Translations under genes and position numbers: made by a program
The notes under the pieces: generated by a model
Told to the model about the DNA's origin: nothing
What the model saw: only the letters and a program-made list of their open reading frames with translations
Database searches by the model: none
Source: Robertkochia solimangrovi
Lineage (GTDB): Bacteria; Bacteroidota; Bacteroidia; Flavobacteriales; Flavobacteriaceae
Assembly (NCBI RefSeq): GCF_007279655.1
Contig: NZ_QKWN01000007.1
Span: forward strand, 124,001-188,000
Direction: 5' to 3'
DNA: 64,000 bases
In this document: piece after piece, positions 33,754 to 41,923 of the stretch
How the letters are laid out: every line of letters begins with the position of its first letter
Numbering within the stretch: position 1 is the stretch's first letter

Positions 33754-35217
33754 CTATTTCATTAAATCAAGATAAAGTGCTGTAAAAAACAATTCAGATA
33801 TAACCTTCGTACCACTTGGTGAGAAATGTGTGTAATCACTTCCTGCCAATTTCTGATCAACCCAATGCTGCATGGAATTAGCTCCACCCATCGCATCAAA
33901 CATACTCCAGTAAGCAACGTTGTTCTGCAGACAAACCTCCTTTAGCTTCTCGTTTAGGTAAGGAAGATGGCGGTAGGTTATGTACCGGCCATTTTCTAAA
34001 GTAGACATATCCGACGGTCCGATGAAAATAAAACTCGCATTCTGAGCTTTCTTACGAACCCATCGCAGATTGGAATATATATATTTTGAATAATTATCGA
34101 TGGACGTTGAATCCTTCAAATACGGAACAGAATTCCCTCCATACTGAAAGATAAAGATATCCGGCTTAAGTTCACCGGTCATCTGCTGAAAATTTTTGCT
34201 GTCAAGTTTCGTAAATACCGTACCGGAAGCTCCACGCATGGCTACATTATCCATGGAAAGACCTTTCTTTCCATCAAGGGTGAGTCCGTAAAAATCAGGA
34301 CTGACCTGAGCCTCCAGTTCGATTCTTAACGCGGTAGGCGGGGTTTCCAGATCGATCTTATAATTGTGGTAATTACCATCAGCGATCAAATTACCCTCTT
34401 TGACCAGTACATCATCATTATACACTTTGATAGACACCGGAGTGATTGCATTCCCATAGTGAAGTCCAACTCTGGTGAATTTACGAAGTCTGGAATAGGA
34501 TTTCTTTGAGACCCCGATCGTAATATCGGCAACGGTTACCGGTATGGTATCAAGGTTCAGACTATCCGGACTGATGTAATAATGAGGAGTAAATCTTGAG
34601 ACTGAGGTATACACCCCATATTTTTTATGTTCGAAACGTTCCTGAGTTGGATCGAACGCAGCATATCGTAACCAGTTCTCACTGTGACTCACTTCTGCTT
34701 TAACCTGATCATAAGCCTGTTTAATAGGTACAAAACCTGGCCCTTCACCACCATAAAGCCCCTGCAATCTGTTCCTGACATAGGCTGTGATCCGGTCTCC
34801 TTCCAGCTGAGAGTCTCCGTAATGAATGATGCGGCATCCGGAACTTTGGAGTTTTTCCTTAAGTTCGTCACGAAAATCAGGATTATCGGTGGGCCAGCTT
34901 ATCTTTTGAACTCTCGCCGTATCGATCCTGCTGTAATCCGGAACGACCACTGCCGGAGTCTGATCAGAATTCTCAGAATCTTCCAGAACGACTTGTTCTA
35001 TATTCCCGACAATGCTATCGATATGAACGATCTGAGCATCAGATATACCTTCACTCATAAAGAAAGTCTGGGTGGTAGGGTATTTAATAAGACTATTGAA
35101 AACCAAAAATCCATCACTTTTTTTACCCTGGACAATATTGGTTCGGCTCAGAAAAGTAATTCCGAACAATACAGTCAAAGACACCACTATAAACAGACTT
35201 ATTCTCTTAGGATTCAT
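33754..35217 (-). CDS. SGNH-hydrolase-like membrane-anchored acetylation protein
   Basis: This 487-residue protein has an N-terminal anchor (about 6-24). SGNH motifs are complete: HYGDSQLEGD (nucleophile Ser), QYGGNSVPY (Asn block) and SDYTHFSPSG (Asp-His). It is the first gene of the three-gene acetylation operon. A -7-like box read on the minus strand, TAAATTTG at 35247-35240, lies 23 bases before the ATG. Its size and insert resemble the neighbouring SGNH protein, so the two are probably paralogues with different acceptors or steps. Which glycan is acetylated cannot be seen. Confidence 0.8.
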   Translation of the reverse strand: MNPKRISLFIVVSLTVLFGITFLSRTNIVQGKKSDGFLVFNSLIKYPTTQTFFMSEGISDAQIVHIDSIVGNIEQVVLEDSENSDQTPAVVVPDYSRIDTARVQKISWPTDNPDFRDELKEKLQSSGCRIIHYGDSQLEGDRITAYVRNRLQGLYGGEGPGFVPIKQAYDQVKAEVSHSENWLRYAAFDPTQERFEHKKYGVYTSVSRFTPHYYISPDSLNLDTIPVTVADITIGVSKKSYSRLRKFTRVGLHYGNAITPVSIKVYNDDVLVKEGNLIADGNYHNYKIDLETPPTALRIELEAQVSPDFYGLTLDGKKGLSMDNVAMRGASGTVFTKLDSKNFQQMTGELKPDIFIFQYGGNSVPYLKDSTSIDNYSKYIYSNLRWVRKKAQNASFIFIGPSDMSTLENGRYITYRHLPYLNEKLKEVCLQNNVAYWSMFDAMGGANSMQHWVDQKLAGSDYTHFSPSGTKVISELFFTALYLDLMK

Positions 35218-35239
35218 GGGGTTAGCATAGTTATGCTGC

Positions 35240-35247
35240 CAAATTTA
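35240..35247 (-). promoter_or_regulatory. -7 box for the acetylation operon
   Basis: On the minus strand this reads TAAATTTG, an exact TAnnTTTG match. No TTTG was found at the -33 distance. Confidence 0.35.
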
Positions 35248-35582
35248 AAAAATAAAAACCATAGGTGTCTGTTAAAGAATTAGAATAAACAAAAAAGAAT
35301 TTATCCACTTTAACAACCATACCACATTCAAAAAATGAGAATAAAGGGGTATAGAACTAAATTTCCTGACATGTAAACTACTGGAAATCTTAAAAATAAC
35401 AGTCGGTATAATCTATATCTCAAACACCATGAATAAAGAACTGTAGTGCTTCCGGTTTATTATATTCCTCAGTGTTAAATCTTCAAAATTTAGAAAAAAG
35501 ACAGCAAAGTAACACTAATAACTCATTCCGCAATTTATGATGAATACGGAATGAGTCTGATTGATGAATGATGGCTGATTTA
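35248..35582. other. Gene-free spacer with a 10-bp hairpin
   Basis: Nothing coding is visible here. ACTCATTCCG (35521-35530) and CGGAATGAGT (35547-35556) form a perfect 10-bp stem around a 16-nt loop, 27 bases past the stop of the gene at 35583. No T-run follows on either strand, so it may be an mRNA 3' structure or weak terminator for that gene rather than a classical terminator. Confidence 0.5.
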
Positions 35583-36269
35583 TCAGGCTTCAGGCCTGAT
35601 CATTCCTGGTATACCATTGGTGGTCTTAGCCTCAGGAATATTTACAGGAAGTAAATGTTCTTCCTTTTGATTGATACTACGGAAAACGGGCGCACTGATC
35701 TGAAGACATTTCTCCGTGTCATAATAGATTCCGTAGGATCGTTTCTCATCATAGATAACCCAGCGCTGTTCGTCAAAGGTCTTAACAAAATGCTCGCTCA
35801 ATACTGGTAGAATATTATAATCCGGAGACACGGTTGCCCAGTAAACTCCATCTCTTCCTAACTGAAAGCTTATAAATTCTTTCATGCGTTGTATCTGCCG
35901 ATTCACAATATTAGCAGCCTGATGAATACGGTTAGCATAGATATTCGTCTGGTCATTTTTATCGAAATGCTCAGAGGCATACACATGTACGATAAAGCCA
36001 AGCATGATATCTTCCGCTCCTTTGAACTCGCTTAAATGCGTCAGGTACATTTCCTTCACACGCTCCTTTCCAGCCTTCAGCTTCAATGATTCCCAAACCC
36101 GTCTCGCTTTTTCCGAATCGGTAACAACCTCCTGGATATCATTGAAAATTTCAGGCGTGAGATGTTTTTGCCGAAGAATAGAGACCGATTTAATATTACG
36201 CTCGAATACTTCATATACCGCGGTCAGAAAACCCTGCAAACTACCATCATAAACTAATATCGTTTTCAT
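35583..36269 (-). CDS. TIGR03915/DUF4130-like putative DNA-repair protein with atypical C-terminus
   Basis: This 228-residue protein begins MKTILVYDGSLQGFLTAVYEVFE, as in TIGR03915 (DUF4130) proteins. It keeps the family's HRV-like NRQIQRMKEFISFQ and DYNILPVLSEHFVKTF...QRWVIYDEKRSYGIYYD blocks. From about residue 190 it diverges: the usual final block (tryptophan-tyrosine-rich, ending in a MPxRYW-like motif) is absent and a proline-rich tail replaces it. The family normally partners a radical-SAM protein (TIGR03916) in a putative DNA repair pair; that partner is not adjacent. It is divergent from a self-cleaving repressor. Confidence 0.6.
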   Translation of the reverse strand: MKTILVYDGSLQGFLTAVYEVFERNIKSVSILRQKHLTPEIFNDIQEVVTDSEKARRVWESLKLKAGKERVKEMYLTHLSEFKGAEDIMLGFIVHVYASEHFDKNDQTNIYANRIHQAANIVNRQIQRMKEFISFQLGRDGVYWATVSPDYNILPVLSEHFVKTFDEQRWVIYDEKRSYGIYYDTEKCLQISAPVFRSINQKEEHLLPVNIPEAKTTNGIPGMIRPEA

Positions 36270-36405
36270 AAGCTTGTGTTTTACTGATGTCTGAACACTT
36301 CAACCGAACTCTTTATAACCCGTTCATAAAATCTGGCTCGGGCTTCATTTGCTTTATCGATTAGAAATGTATCTTTACATTCGTTAATTGCTTGATTCAA
36401 ATATA

Positions 36406-36436
36406 GGAATATTTCCAATCTTTTGGATATTTTCCA
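36406..36436 (+). promoter_or_regulatory. Paired operator-like palindromes before the S24 repressor
   Basis: GGAATATTTCC (36406-36416) and GGATATTTTCC (36425-36435) are near-perfect palindromes of the same form, GGA-N5-TCC, centred 19 bases apart, about two helical turns. They lie 23-53 bases before the repressor ATG at 36459. This is the arrangement expected for cooperative autorepression. The site could also act on the divergent gene at 36269. Confidence 0.55.
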
Positions 36437-36458
36437 TATTTTTATTTATATTTACCTT

Positions 36459-37223
36459 ATGAAGTCTGAACTGCCGATAGAAGCCCTTCGATTTAAAACA
36501 CTCAGGGAAGAGTTGAATTTAACGCAACAAGCCTTTGCCATTGCGCTTTCCATCAACAATTCAACCGCTGACATCGAAAGAGGTAAAACAAAAATCTCCG
36601 GAGCCGTGGTCGCGGAACTCATGGAACAATTCCGAATCAATCCACTTTGGCTGTTCGGAAAATCAAATAGAAAACTAATCGACCTTACCATCAACACCAC
36701 CCCGAAAGTAGTTACGGTAAATTCCGAAGACCGGGACAATATAGTTATGGTAAATGTTAAGGCAGCTGCGGGTTACCCGCATAATATTCAGGACGTCGAT
36801 TGGTATGAAGAACTACCAGCCTTCAGTTTGCCGCTTCCGGAATTCAGAAATGCCACCTACCGCGGTTTTCAGATTGAAGGCGACAGTATGCTTCCCGCTC
36901 TTGAACCCGGTGAATGGGTGCTTGCCAAAGCGGTTGAAAGCCTGGACATGCTCTCCAACCACACGCTTGCAGTCGTAGTCATGAACGACAGTGTTCTGGT
37001 AAAAAAAGTAAGCAAACACCAGAATAACGAAAAGCTCTCTTTAATCTCCCTGAATGCAGATTATCCACCGATTACTATCACAACGGATATCATCCAGGAA
37101 CTCTGGGAAGTCAAAAGTAAAATAAGTGGAAATATAGACACCGATCCCGGCAACCAAAACCTGTCTGACATACGGCAGTCTATCAAAGAGATTCAAAAAG
37201 AGATCGCTTCACTTAAAAAATAA
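36459..37223 (+). CDS. XRE-S24 repressor with LexA/UmuD-type autocleavage site
   Basis: This 254-residue regulator has an N-terminal HTH of the XRE/Cro type (about residues 11-65) and a C-terminal S24 peptidase domain. The parts needed for self-cleavage are all present: an Ala-Gly site at 104-105 (KAAAGYP), the nucleophile Ser143 in GDSMLPAL and the general base Lys182 or 183. The Ser-Lys spacing is close to that of LexA. The ATG at 36459 is used; the open frame runs further back only through a TTG inside the operator region. Likely a DNA-damage or stress switch. It is not LexA itself, whose HTH is of a different class. Confidence 0.85.
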   Translation: MKSELPIEALRFKTLREELNLTQQAFAIALSINNSTADIERGKTKISGAVVAELMEQFRINPLWLFGKSNRKLIDLTINTTPKVVTVNSEDRDNIVMVNVKAAAGYPHNIQDVDWYEELPAFSLPLPEFRNATYRGFQIEGDSMLPALEPGEWVLAKAVESLDMLSNHTLAVVVMNDSVLVKKVSKHQNNEKLSLISLNADYPPITITTDIIQELWEVKSKISGNIDTDPGNQNLSDIRQSIKEIQKEIASLKK

Positions 37224-37403
37224 TCATTGACCCAAGGTGTCAGCCTGGAATTCAATAAGAGTCCCTTCACTGAATTCAGCTTTGACTACAATTGGATTAC
37301 AGCACACTTCACAATCTTCGACATAGCTCTGACTTTCTGAAGGGTCGAGCAGCATCGAAATATGCTCCCAGCAATACGGACATTGAAAAAAATGTTCGAT
37401 CAT
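37224..37403 (-). CDS. CPXCG-motif cysteine-rich small protein
   Basis: This 59-residue protein has QCPYCWEHISM near the start (Cys8, Cys11) and CEVCCNPI in the middle (Cys31, Cys34, Cys35), a small zinc-ribbon-like pair of CxxC knuckles. It belongs to the CPXCG-motif family found widely in Bacteroidota and Proteobacteria; the function is unknown. The stop abuts the stop of the convergent repressor gene without a gap. The ATG at 37403 is the only good start. The upstream ABC-F gene is 55 bases away on the same strand but ends outward, so this gene could be its downstream companion. Confidence 0.8.
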   Translation of the reverse strand: MIEHFFQCPYCWEHISMLLDPSESQSYVEDCEVCCNPIVVKAEFSEGTLIEFQADTLGQ

Positions 37404-37458
37404 GATATGTCTTTTTTACATGGATCAAAACGAAAGCATCTCCGCAGGCCCGGATAAA

Positions 37459-39369
37459 TTATTCACCGAGAGCCTCAGTTACCTCATACCAGGATTCGGT
37501 TAACCGCTCAAGCTCCTTTTTCTTCTCCTTATACTTATCAAAGAAACCTGGCTTTGCGATCAATTCATCATAGCTTACCGCTAATTGAGCGTCGATCTCA
37601 GCGATCTCCTTTTCAAGTCGCGCTATTCCTGATTCCACCTTACTCAATTTATTTTTAAGCGATTTCTGCCTTTTCTGATCTTCATAAGAAATCTTCACCG
37701 ATTCCTTATCCTCTTTAACAGTCGCCTTCGGGGTTGAAGATTTCTCGATCTCTCTGAAGTCAGCTGCCTGTCGCTCATCAAGATAATAATTGATATCACC
37801 TAAAAATTCACGGATTCTTCCCTCTTTAAATTCATATACCTTATCGGTAAGCCCTTGAAGAAAGTCCCTGTCGTGAGAAACCAAAAGCAAGGTTCCCTCA
37901 AAACTCTTTAACGCCTCCTTCAAAACATTCTTAGACTTGATATCAAGGTGGTTGGTAGGCTCATCCATCACTAAAACATTAAATGGCTCCAGTAGCATCT
38001 TACAAAGTGCCAGACGATTTCTTTCGCCTCCTGACAACACCTTCACTTTCTTATCTACTTCATCCCCCCTGAAAAGGAAAGAACCAAGCATATCCCTTAC
38101 TTTAGTTCTGTTGGTATCATTGGCTGAATCCAGCATAGTATCCAGCACAGTTTTTTCTCCATCCAGATACTCCGCCTGGTTCTGGGCAAAATATCCCAGC
38201 TGAACGTTGTGCCCAAGCTTTACATTACCGGTGTGACTGATCTCCCCGATAATAATCTTGGCTAGCGTTGTTTTTCCCTGACCGTTCTGACCTACAAAAG
38301 CAACCTTACTGTTTCGCTCTACCAAAAGATCAATACCTCCCAGCACTTTTTTCTCACCATAGTTCTTCCCGATCGTTTCACCTTCGATCACCACTTTCCC
38401 GGGCTGTACAGATACAGGAAAACGGACATTCATCACCGCATTATCCTCTTCATCCACTTCGATCCGTTCGATCTTATCAAGCTTCTTAATCAGCGATTGA
38501 GCCATAGAAGCTTTACTAGCCTTAGCCCTGAACTTCTCGATTAGTTTTTCGGTTTGCTCGATTTGCTTCTCCTGATTCTTAAAGGCATTCATCTGCAATT
38601 CCCGCATCTCCTTTCGAAGAACAAGGTAGTCGGAATAAGCCTTAGGATAATCATATATCTTACCCAGAGAGATCTCAATAGTTCTGTTCGTCACATTATC
38701 CAGGAACATCTTATCGTGAGAAACGATTGCTACCGCACCGGAATATGACTTCAGAAATTGTTCCAGCCAAATGATAGATTCTATATCAAGGTGGTTGGTA
38801 GGCTCATCCAGCAACAGCACATCATTATTCTGTAAAAGAAGTTTAGCCAGTTCGATTCGCATTCTCCATCCTCCGGAGAAGGTATCGGTCATTTTCTCAA
38901 AATCCTCTCTTTTGAAACCTAGTCCGAGTAACACCTTTTCTGTATCCCCCTGGTAATTATAACCACCGAGGATCTCATAATGATGACTCACATCATTAAG
39001 ATCGATCATCAGCTGATGATAGCCTTCACTTTCATAGTCGGTTCTTTCTGCCAGTTGATGATTGATCTCATCGAGCTGACGCTCCAATCGCTTGATTTCC
39101 TCAAAAGCCTGATAAGCTTCCTCAAGAACCGTATTACCTTGCACAAAGTCAATATCCTGTTTCAGGAATCCGATTCTCACCTCCTTATCAGTAGCGATCA
39201 CTCCGGAATCTGCTTCCATTTCTTTTGAAAGCAATTTCAACATGGTAGATTTACCTGCCCCATTCTTACCGATAAGCCCAACACGGTCTCCCGGGTTCAG
39301 TCGGAATGAAACTTCTTCAAACAAATATTCTCCTCCAAAGGATACAGATAAATTGTGTACGTTCAGCAT
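37459..39369 (-). CDS. ABC-F family ATPase (Uup/YheS-like)
   Basis: This 636-residue soluble protein has two ABC cassettes and no membrane domain. Cassette 1 has GKNGAGKST (~36-44), the signature FSGGWRMR and Walker B LLLDEPTNHLD. Cassette 2 has GQNGQGKTT, LSGGERNR and LVMDEPTNHLD. The ~80-residue linker that reaches the ribosomal peptidyl-transferase centre is present, and a charged coiled-coil C-terminus (about 560-636) resembles Uup/ABCF. Members rescue or tune stalled ribosomes. Nothing shows antibiotic resistance here. It is followed on the same strand by the CPXCG gene. Confidence 0.92.
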   Translation of the reverse strand: MLNVHNLSVSFGGEYLFEEVSFRLNPGDRVGLIGKNGAGKSTMLKLLSKEMEADSGVIATDKEVRIGFLKQDIDFVQGNTVLEEAYQAFEEIKRLERQLDEINHQLAERTDYESEGYHQLMIDLNDVSHHYEILGGYNYQGDTEKVLLGLGFKREDFEKMTDTFSGGWRMRIELAKLLLQNNDVLLLDEPTNHLDIESIIWLEQFLKSYSGAVAIVSHDKMFLDNVTNRTIEISLGKIYDYPKAYSDYLVLRKEMRELQMNAFKNQEKQIEQTEKLIEKFRAKASKASMAQSLIKKLDKIERIEVDEEDNAVMNVRFPVSVQPGKVVIEGETIGKNYGEKKVLGGIDLLVERNSKVAFVGQNGQGKTTLAKIIIGEISHTGNVKLGHNVQLGYFAQNQAEYLDGEKTVLDTMLDSANDTNRTKVRDMLGSFLFRGDEVDKKVKVLSGGERNRLALCKMLLEPFNVLVMDEPTNHLDIKSKNVLKEALKSFEGTLLLVSHDRDFLQGLTDKVYEFKEGRIREFLGDINYYLDERQAADFREIEKSSTPKATVKEDKESVKISYEDQKRQKSLKNKLSKVESGIARLEKEIAEIDAQLAVSYDELIAKPGFFDKYKEKKKELERLTESWYEVTEALGE

Positions 39370-39435
39370 TTTTTGTGACTATTGTTACAGTTTAGCAGAG
39401 GGGAAAACATTAATTTTACCCTAAAATTTTTGCAA

Positions 39436-39825
39436 ATGTTAAAAAAAGGAAGCAAACTCTACAGCATTTTAACAGGAACTTGTCCTAAGTGCCAGATGGA
39501 AAGTATGTATATGTACAAAAATCCGTACATGCCAACCCATACACTTAAGATGAATGAACGCTGTTCTCATTGCCATACGAAATACAAAATCGAGCCTTCC
39601 TTCTTCTACGGAGCCATGTATGTCAGCTATGCGGTAGGTACCGCTTTCGCTGTGGCTGCCTTTGTGATTAGTTATCTTTTTATCGGAACCAGTCTGAAAA
39701 CCTCCTTTTTTGCCATCGTTGGCACTCTCGTTGTTTTCATGCCTGTGATCATGCGCCTGTCCCGAAATATCTGGATAAATTTCTTCATGAAATACGACCC
39801 TGAAGCAAATCAGGAAATGGCCTGA
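39436..39825 (+). CDS. DUF983 small zinc-binding membrane protein
   Basis: This 129-residue protein has an N-terminal CPKC and CSHCH pair (zinc ribbon-like, about residues 16-50) and two membrane helices (about 66-87 and 92-112). The first ATG of the open frame is 54 bases upstream; the ATG at 39436 (MLKKGSKLYSIL) gives the normal family start. DUF983 proteins have no known function. The 3' end overlaps the end of the convergent FAD oxidoreductase gene by 16 bases. Confidence 0.82.
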   Translation: MLKKGSKLYSILTGTCPKCQMESMYMYKNPYMPTHTLKMNERCSHCHTKYKIEPSFFYGAMYVSYAVGTAFAVAAFVISYLFIGTSLKTSFFAIVGTLVVFMPVIMRLSRNIWINFFMKYDPEANQEMA

Positions 39826-40868
39826 TATTTCTTTTTATAGCGCACTATATCCATCTCCGGATCCATGGGTATCTCATTTTCTATATAGGCAAATAATTGC
39901 GGTGCTGCATAGGGTCCAATCATAACCCCCCGACTTCCGAGACCATTCAAAACGTAGTAACGATCATAAACAGGATGGCGGCCCACCAATGGCCTCCTGT
40001 CTGCCACCGTAGGACGAATACCCGCAAACTGATCGATAACCTCGTAGCTCCCTTTAAAAAAGCTCCTGAGCTTATCTTCCAGCTCCTCTTTACTTTCCAC
40101 GGTTGGCTCCTGCGTCTTATCCTTCCATTTATAGGTTGCTCCTACCTTGTACAGGTCATTTCCCAATGGAAGCAGGAACACAGAGGATTTCAGCACAAAA
40201 TCAAGATCAAAACCTTTCGCTCTGATCAGTAAAAGCTCCCCTTTTGTTCCATTCAGTGGCAGGTAATTGAAATAAGGATTAGATTTGAGTCCAAATCCTT
40301 CGCAGAAAACGATATTCCCGGCTTTGTGTTCCTTATAACTAACATGATCCTCCAAACAGTGTAAAGCAGTATAATCGAAAGTCTCTTCCACCAATCTGCC
40401 TGCAGCTTTAAGGTACGTTTTATATTCCTTAAGCAGCAGGGCAGTATCAATCCGACCGCTACGAAGTACCTGACCAAATCCAAAGGGTGCATCGACATGA
40501 TTAACCGACTTCCGGATCACCTTAGGCTCCATAAACGCATTCAACCCGGGTTTGTCTGCTGCCTCGAACCAATTGTTCTGTTCTTCCACTGAAGCAAAAC
40601 GTCGTAAAACAGGAATTTTGTGATCGACCTTTACTCCGAGTTTCGCTTCAAGACGAGGGTAGAACTCTTCCAGATGCGCCATTTGTTCTTCCGATCTCCA
40701 TACACGGGTAAAGCGTTTAAGAATTACGGGATTATACATTCCTCCCGCAACTACTGAGGATAGCTGTGAAGCATCATCGATCATTAAAAAAGACCGCTTA
40801 TGTTTTTCCAGTTCTTCGCAAAAAGCAAGTCCTGCCAGACCGCTCCCTACAATAAGATAATCAACCAT
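39810..40868 (-). CDS. FAD-dependent amino-acid-oxidase-like protein (DAO family)
   Basis: This 352-residue oxidoreductase has a Rossmann GSGLAGLA motif near its N-terminus (~7-14) and a C-terminal FAD-binding element (LGSRGVMIGPYAA). IRPTVADRRPLVG is the block shared by glycine oxidase/MnmC-C-type enzymes. The substrate is unknown. The same oxidoreductase commonly stands next to gldN in flavobacteria. A -7 box TAACTTTG on the minus strand (40881-40874) lies just upstream of the start, so it is not part of the gld transcript, from which a terminator separates it. Confidence 0.85.
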   Translation of the reverse strand: MVDYLIVGSGLAGLAFCEELEKHKRSFLMIDDASQLSSVVAGGMYNPVILKRFTRVWRSEEQMAHLEEFYPRLEAKLGVKVDHKIPVLRRFASVEEQNNWFEAADKPGLNAFMEPKVIRKSVNHVDAPFGFGQVLRSGRIDTALLLKEYKTYLKAAGRLVEETFDYTALHCLEDHVSYKEHKAGNIVFCEGFGLKSNPYFNYLPLNGTKGELLLIRAKGFDLDFVLKSSVFLLPLGNDLYKVGATYKWKDKTQEPTVESKEELEDKLRSFFKGSYEVIDQFAGIRPTVADRRPLVGRHPVYDRYYVLNGLGSRGVMIGPYAAPQLFAYIENEIPMDPEMDIVRYKKKYQAIS

Positions 40869-40873
40869 AGCAG

Positions 40874-40881
40874 CAAAGTTA
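40874..40881 (-). promoter_or_regulatory. -7 box of the FAD oxidoreductase gene
   Basis: On the minus strand this reads TAACTTTG, an exact match to TAnnTTTG, 5 bases before the ATG; transcription would start at or very near the start codon, giving a very short or absent leader. Confidence 0.35.
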
Positions 40882-40958
40882 CACGGAAAGTTTTAAGAAT
40901 TGAATTTGGATTGTCACTATCCTGAAATTTCACCGATGCTATAAATCCACTCCATAAA

Positions 40959-40983
40959 AAAAGCCCGCTAAGTGCGGGCTTTT
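40959..40983 (-). terminator. Terminator of the gldKLMN operon
   Basis: AAAAGCCCGC (40959-40968) pairs perfectly with GCGGGCTTTT (40974-40983) across a 5-nt loop. Read on the minus strand it is followed by further T, closing the gld operon 35 bases after the gldN stop. Confidence 0.85.
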
Positions 40984-41017
40984 AAATGTTATATGTTTTG
41001 AATTGGAAATCGTGAGA

Positions 41018-41908
41018 TTAATAACTCCACATATCCTGTTCCTTGTTTCGGATCTCTTCTTTGATCCTTTGCGCTTCGAGAAGCTGGAACAGTGCATTAT
41101 CGGAAATATACTCTTTGATCTCCCGGTCTTGCTGAACGTTTTCCTCCTTGTAGATATAAGCGTTGAATCTTCTTGCATTCAAAAGCTGATCAAAGGAGAT
41201 CGGACGAGATGAGTTCTGGTTATTAAATGCCTTCGCTTCATGAAGAATTTCACGAACTGAAGGGAACCAAACCCAGAAGAGTGGCACGAGGTCAGATTGT
41301 TCTGAATCTATAAAGTTCACATCGGGTGCTACAGGAGCGATCCCAAGCAATCTGTACTTTATCTCTCCCTGACGTTTGTCAAAATACCACACCCCTTTGA
41401 TTCTCCACTCCTGAATATCAGCAGCGGTGATCTTTCTACGGTTGATGTATTCCAACGAAACAGGTTCTCCGGCATTTAATTGCTCATAACCAAGGTCAGT
41501 GGTATCCACTTTAACCAGGGTAGCAGCCAGATCTTCAAGACTACGTTTATCCGTGAAATAAGAATCTGAATAGATCGCATCGATCTTTCCGTTTTCAATA
41601 TTTCTCATCAAAACATCATAAAGCGATCTTCTGTCGCTACCGATACCCACAGTATCGATAGGATAGTACAATGGAAAGTTAATCCTTTCATCGAGATCGA
41701 TCTTTTCCCATACGGTTTTTGACCATAGTATGTCACGATCATCAACATATCCGTAGGCTAACGGTTCGTCGTTATCAGCTTCAATCTGTTCGCGGGTTTT
41801 TACTCCCACCTCCTCAGGCGTCTTTGCATTCAGAATGTTGGCCTGAGCAAGGGCAGAACCCGAGATCAATACGGCTGAAACAGTTAATACAATACCTTTC
41901 CAATTCAT
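41018..41908 (-). CDS. gldN: Type IX secretion / gliding motility protein GldN
   Basis: This 296-residue periplasmic protein has a signal peptide (ALAQ end, about residue 22). Its mature sequence matches GldN/PorN: AYGYVDDRDILWSKTVWEKIDLDERINFPLYYP in sense and the later RGEI-YRLLG, LFWVWFPSVRE blocks. With GldK it forms the outer-membrane-associated ring that GldM engages. It is the last gene of gldK-gldL-gldM-gldN, 15 bases after gldM. Confidence 0.95.
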   Translation of the reverse strand: MNWKGIVLTVSAVLISGSALAQANILNAKTPEEVGVKTREQIEADNDEPLAYGYVDDRDILWSKTVWEKIDLDERINFPLYYPIDTVGIGSDRRSLYDVLMRNIENGKIDAIYSDSYFTDKRSLEDLAATLVKVDTTDLGYEQLNAGEPVSLEYINRRKITAADIQEWRIKGVWYFDKRQGEIKYRLLGIAPVAPDVNFIDSEQSDLVPLFWVWFPSVREILHEAKAFNNQNSSRPISFDQLLNARRFNAYIYKEENVQQDREIKEYISDNALFQLLEAQRIKEEIRNKEQDMWSY

Positions 41909-41923
41909 AACATTTGGGTTTTA

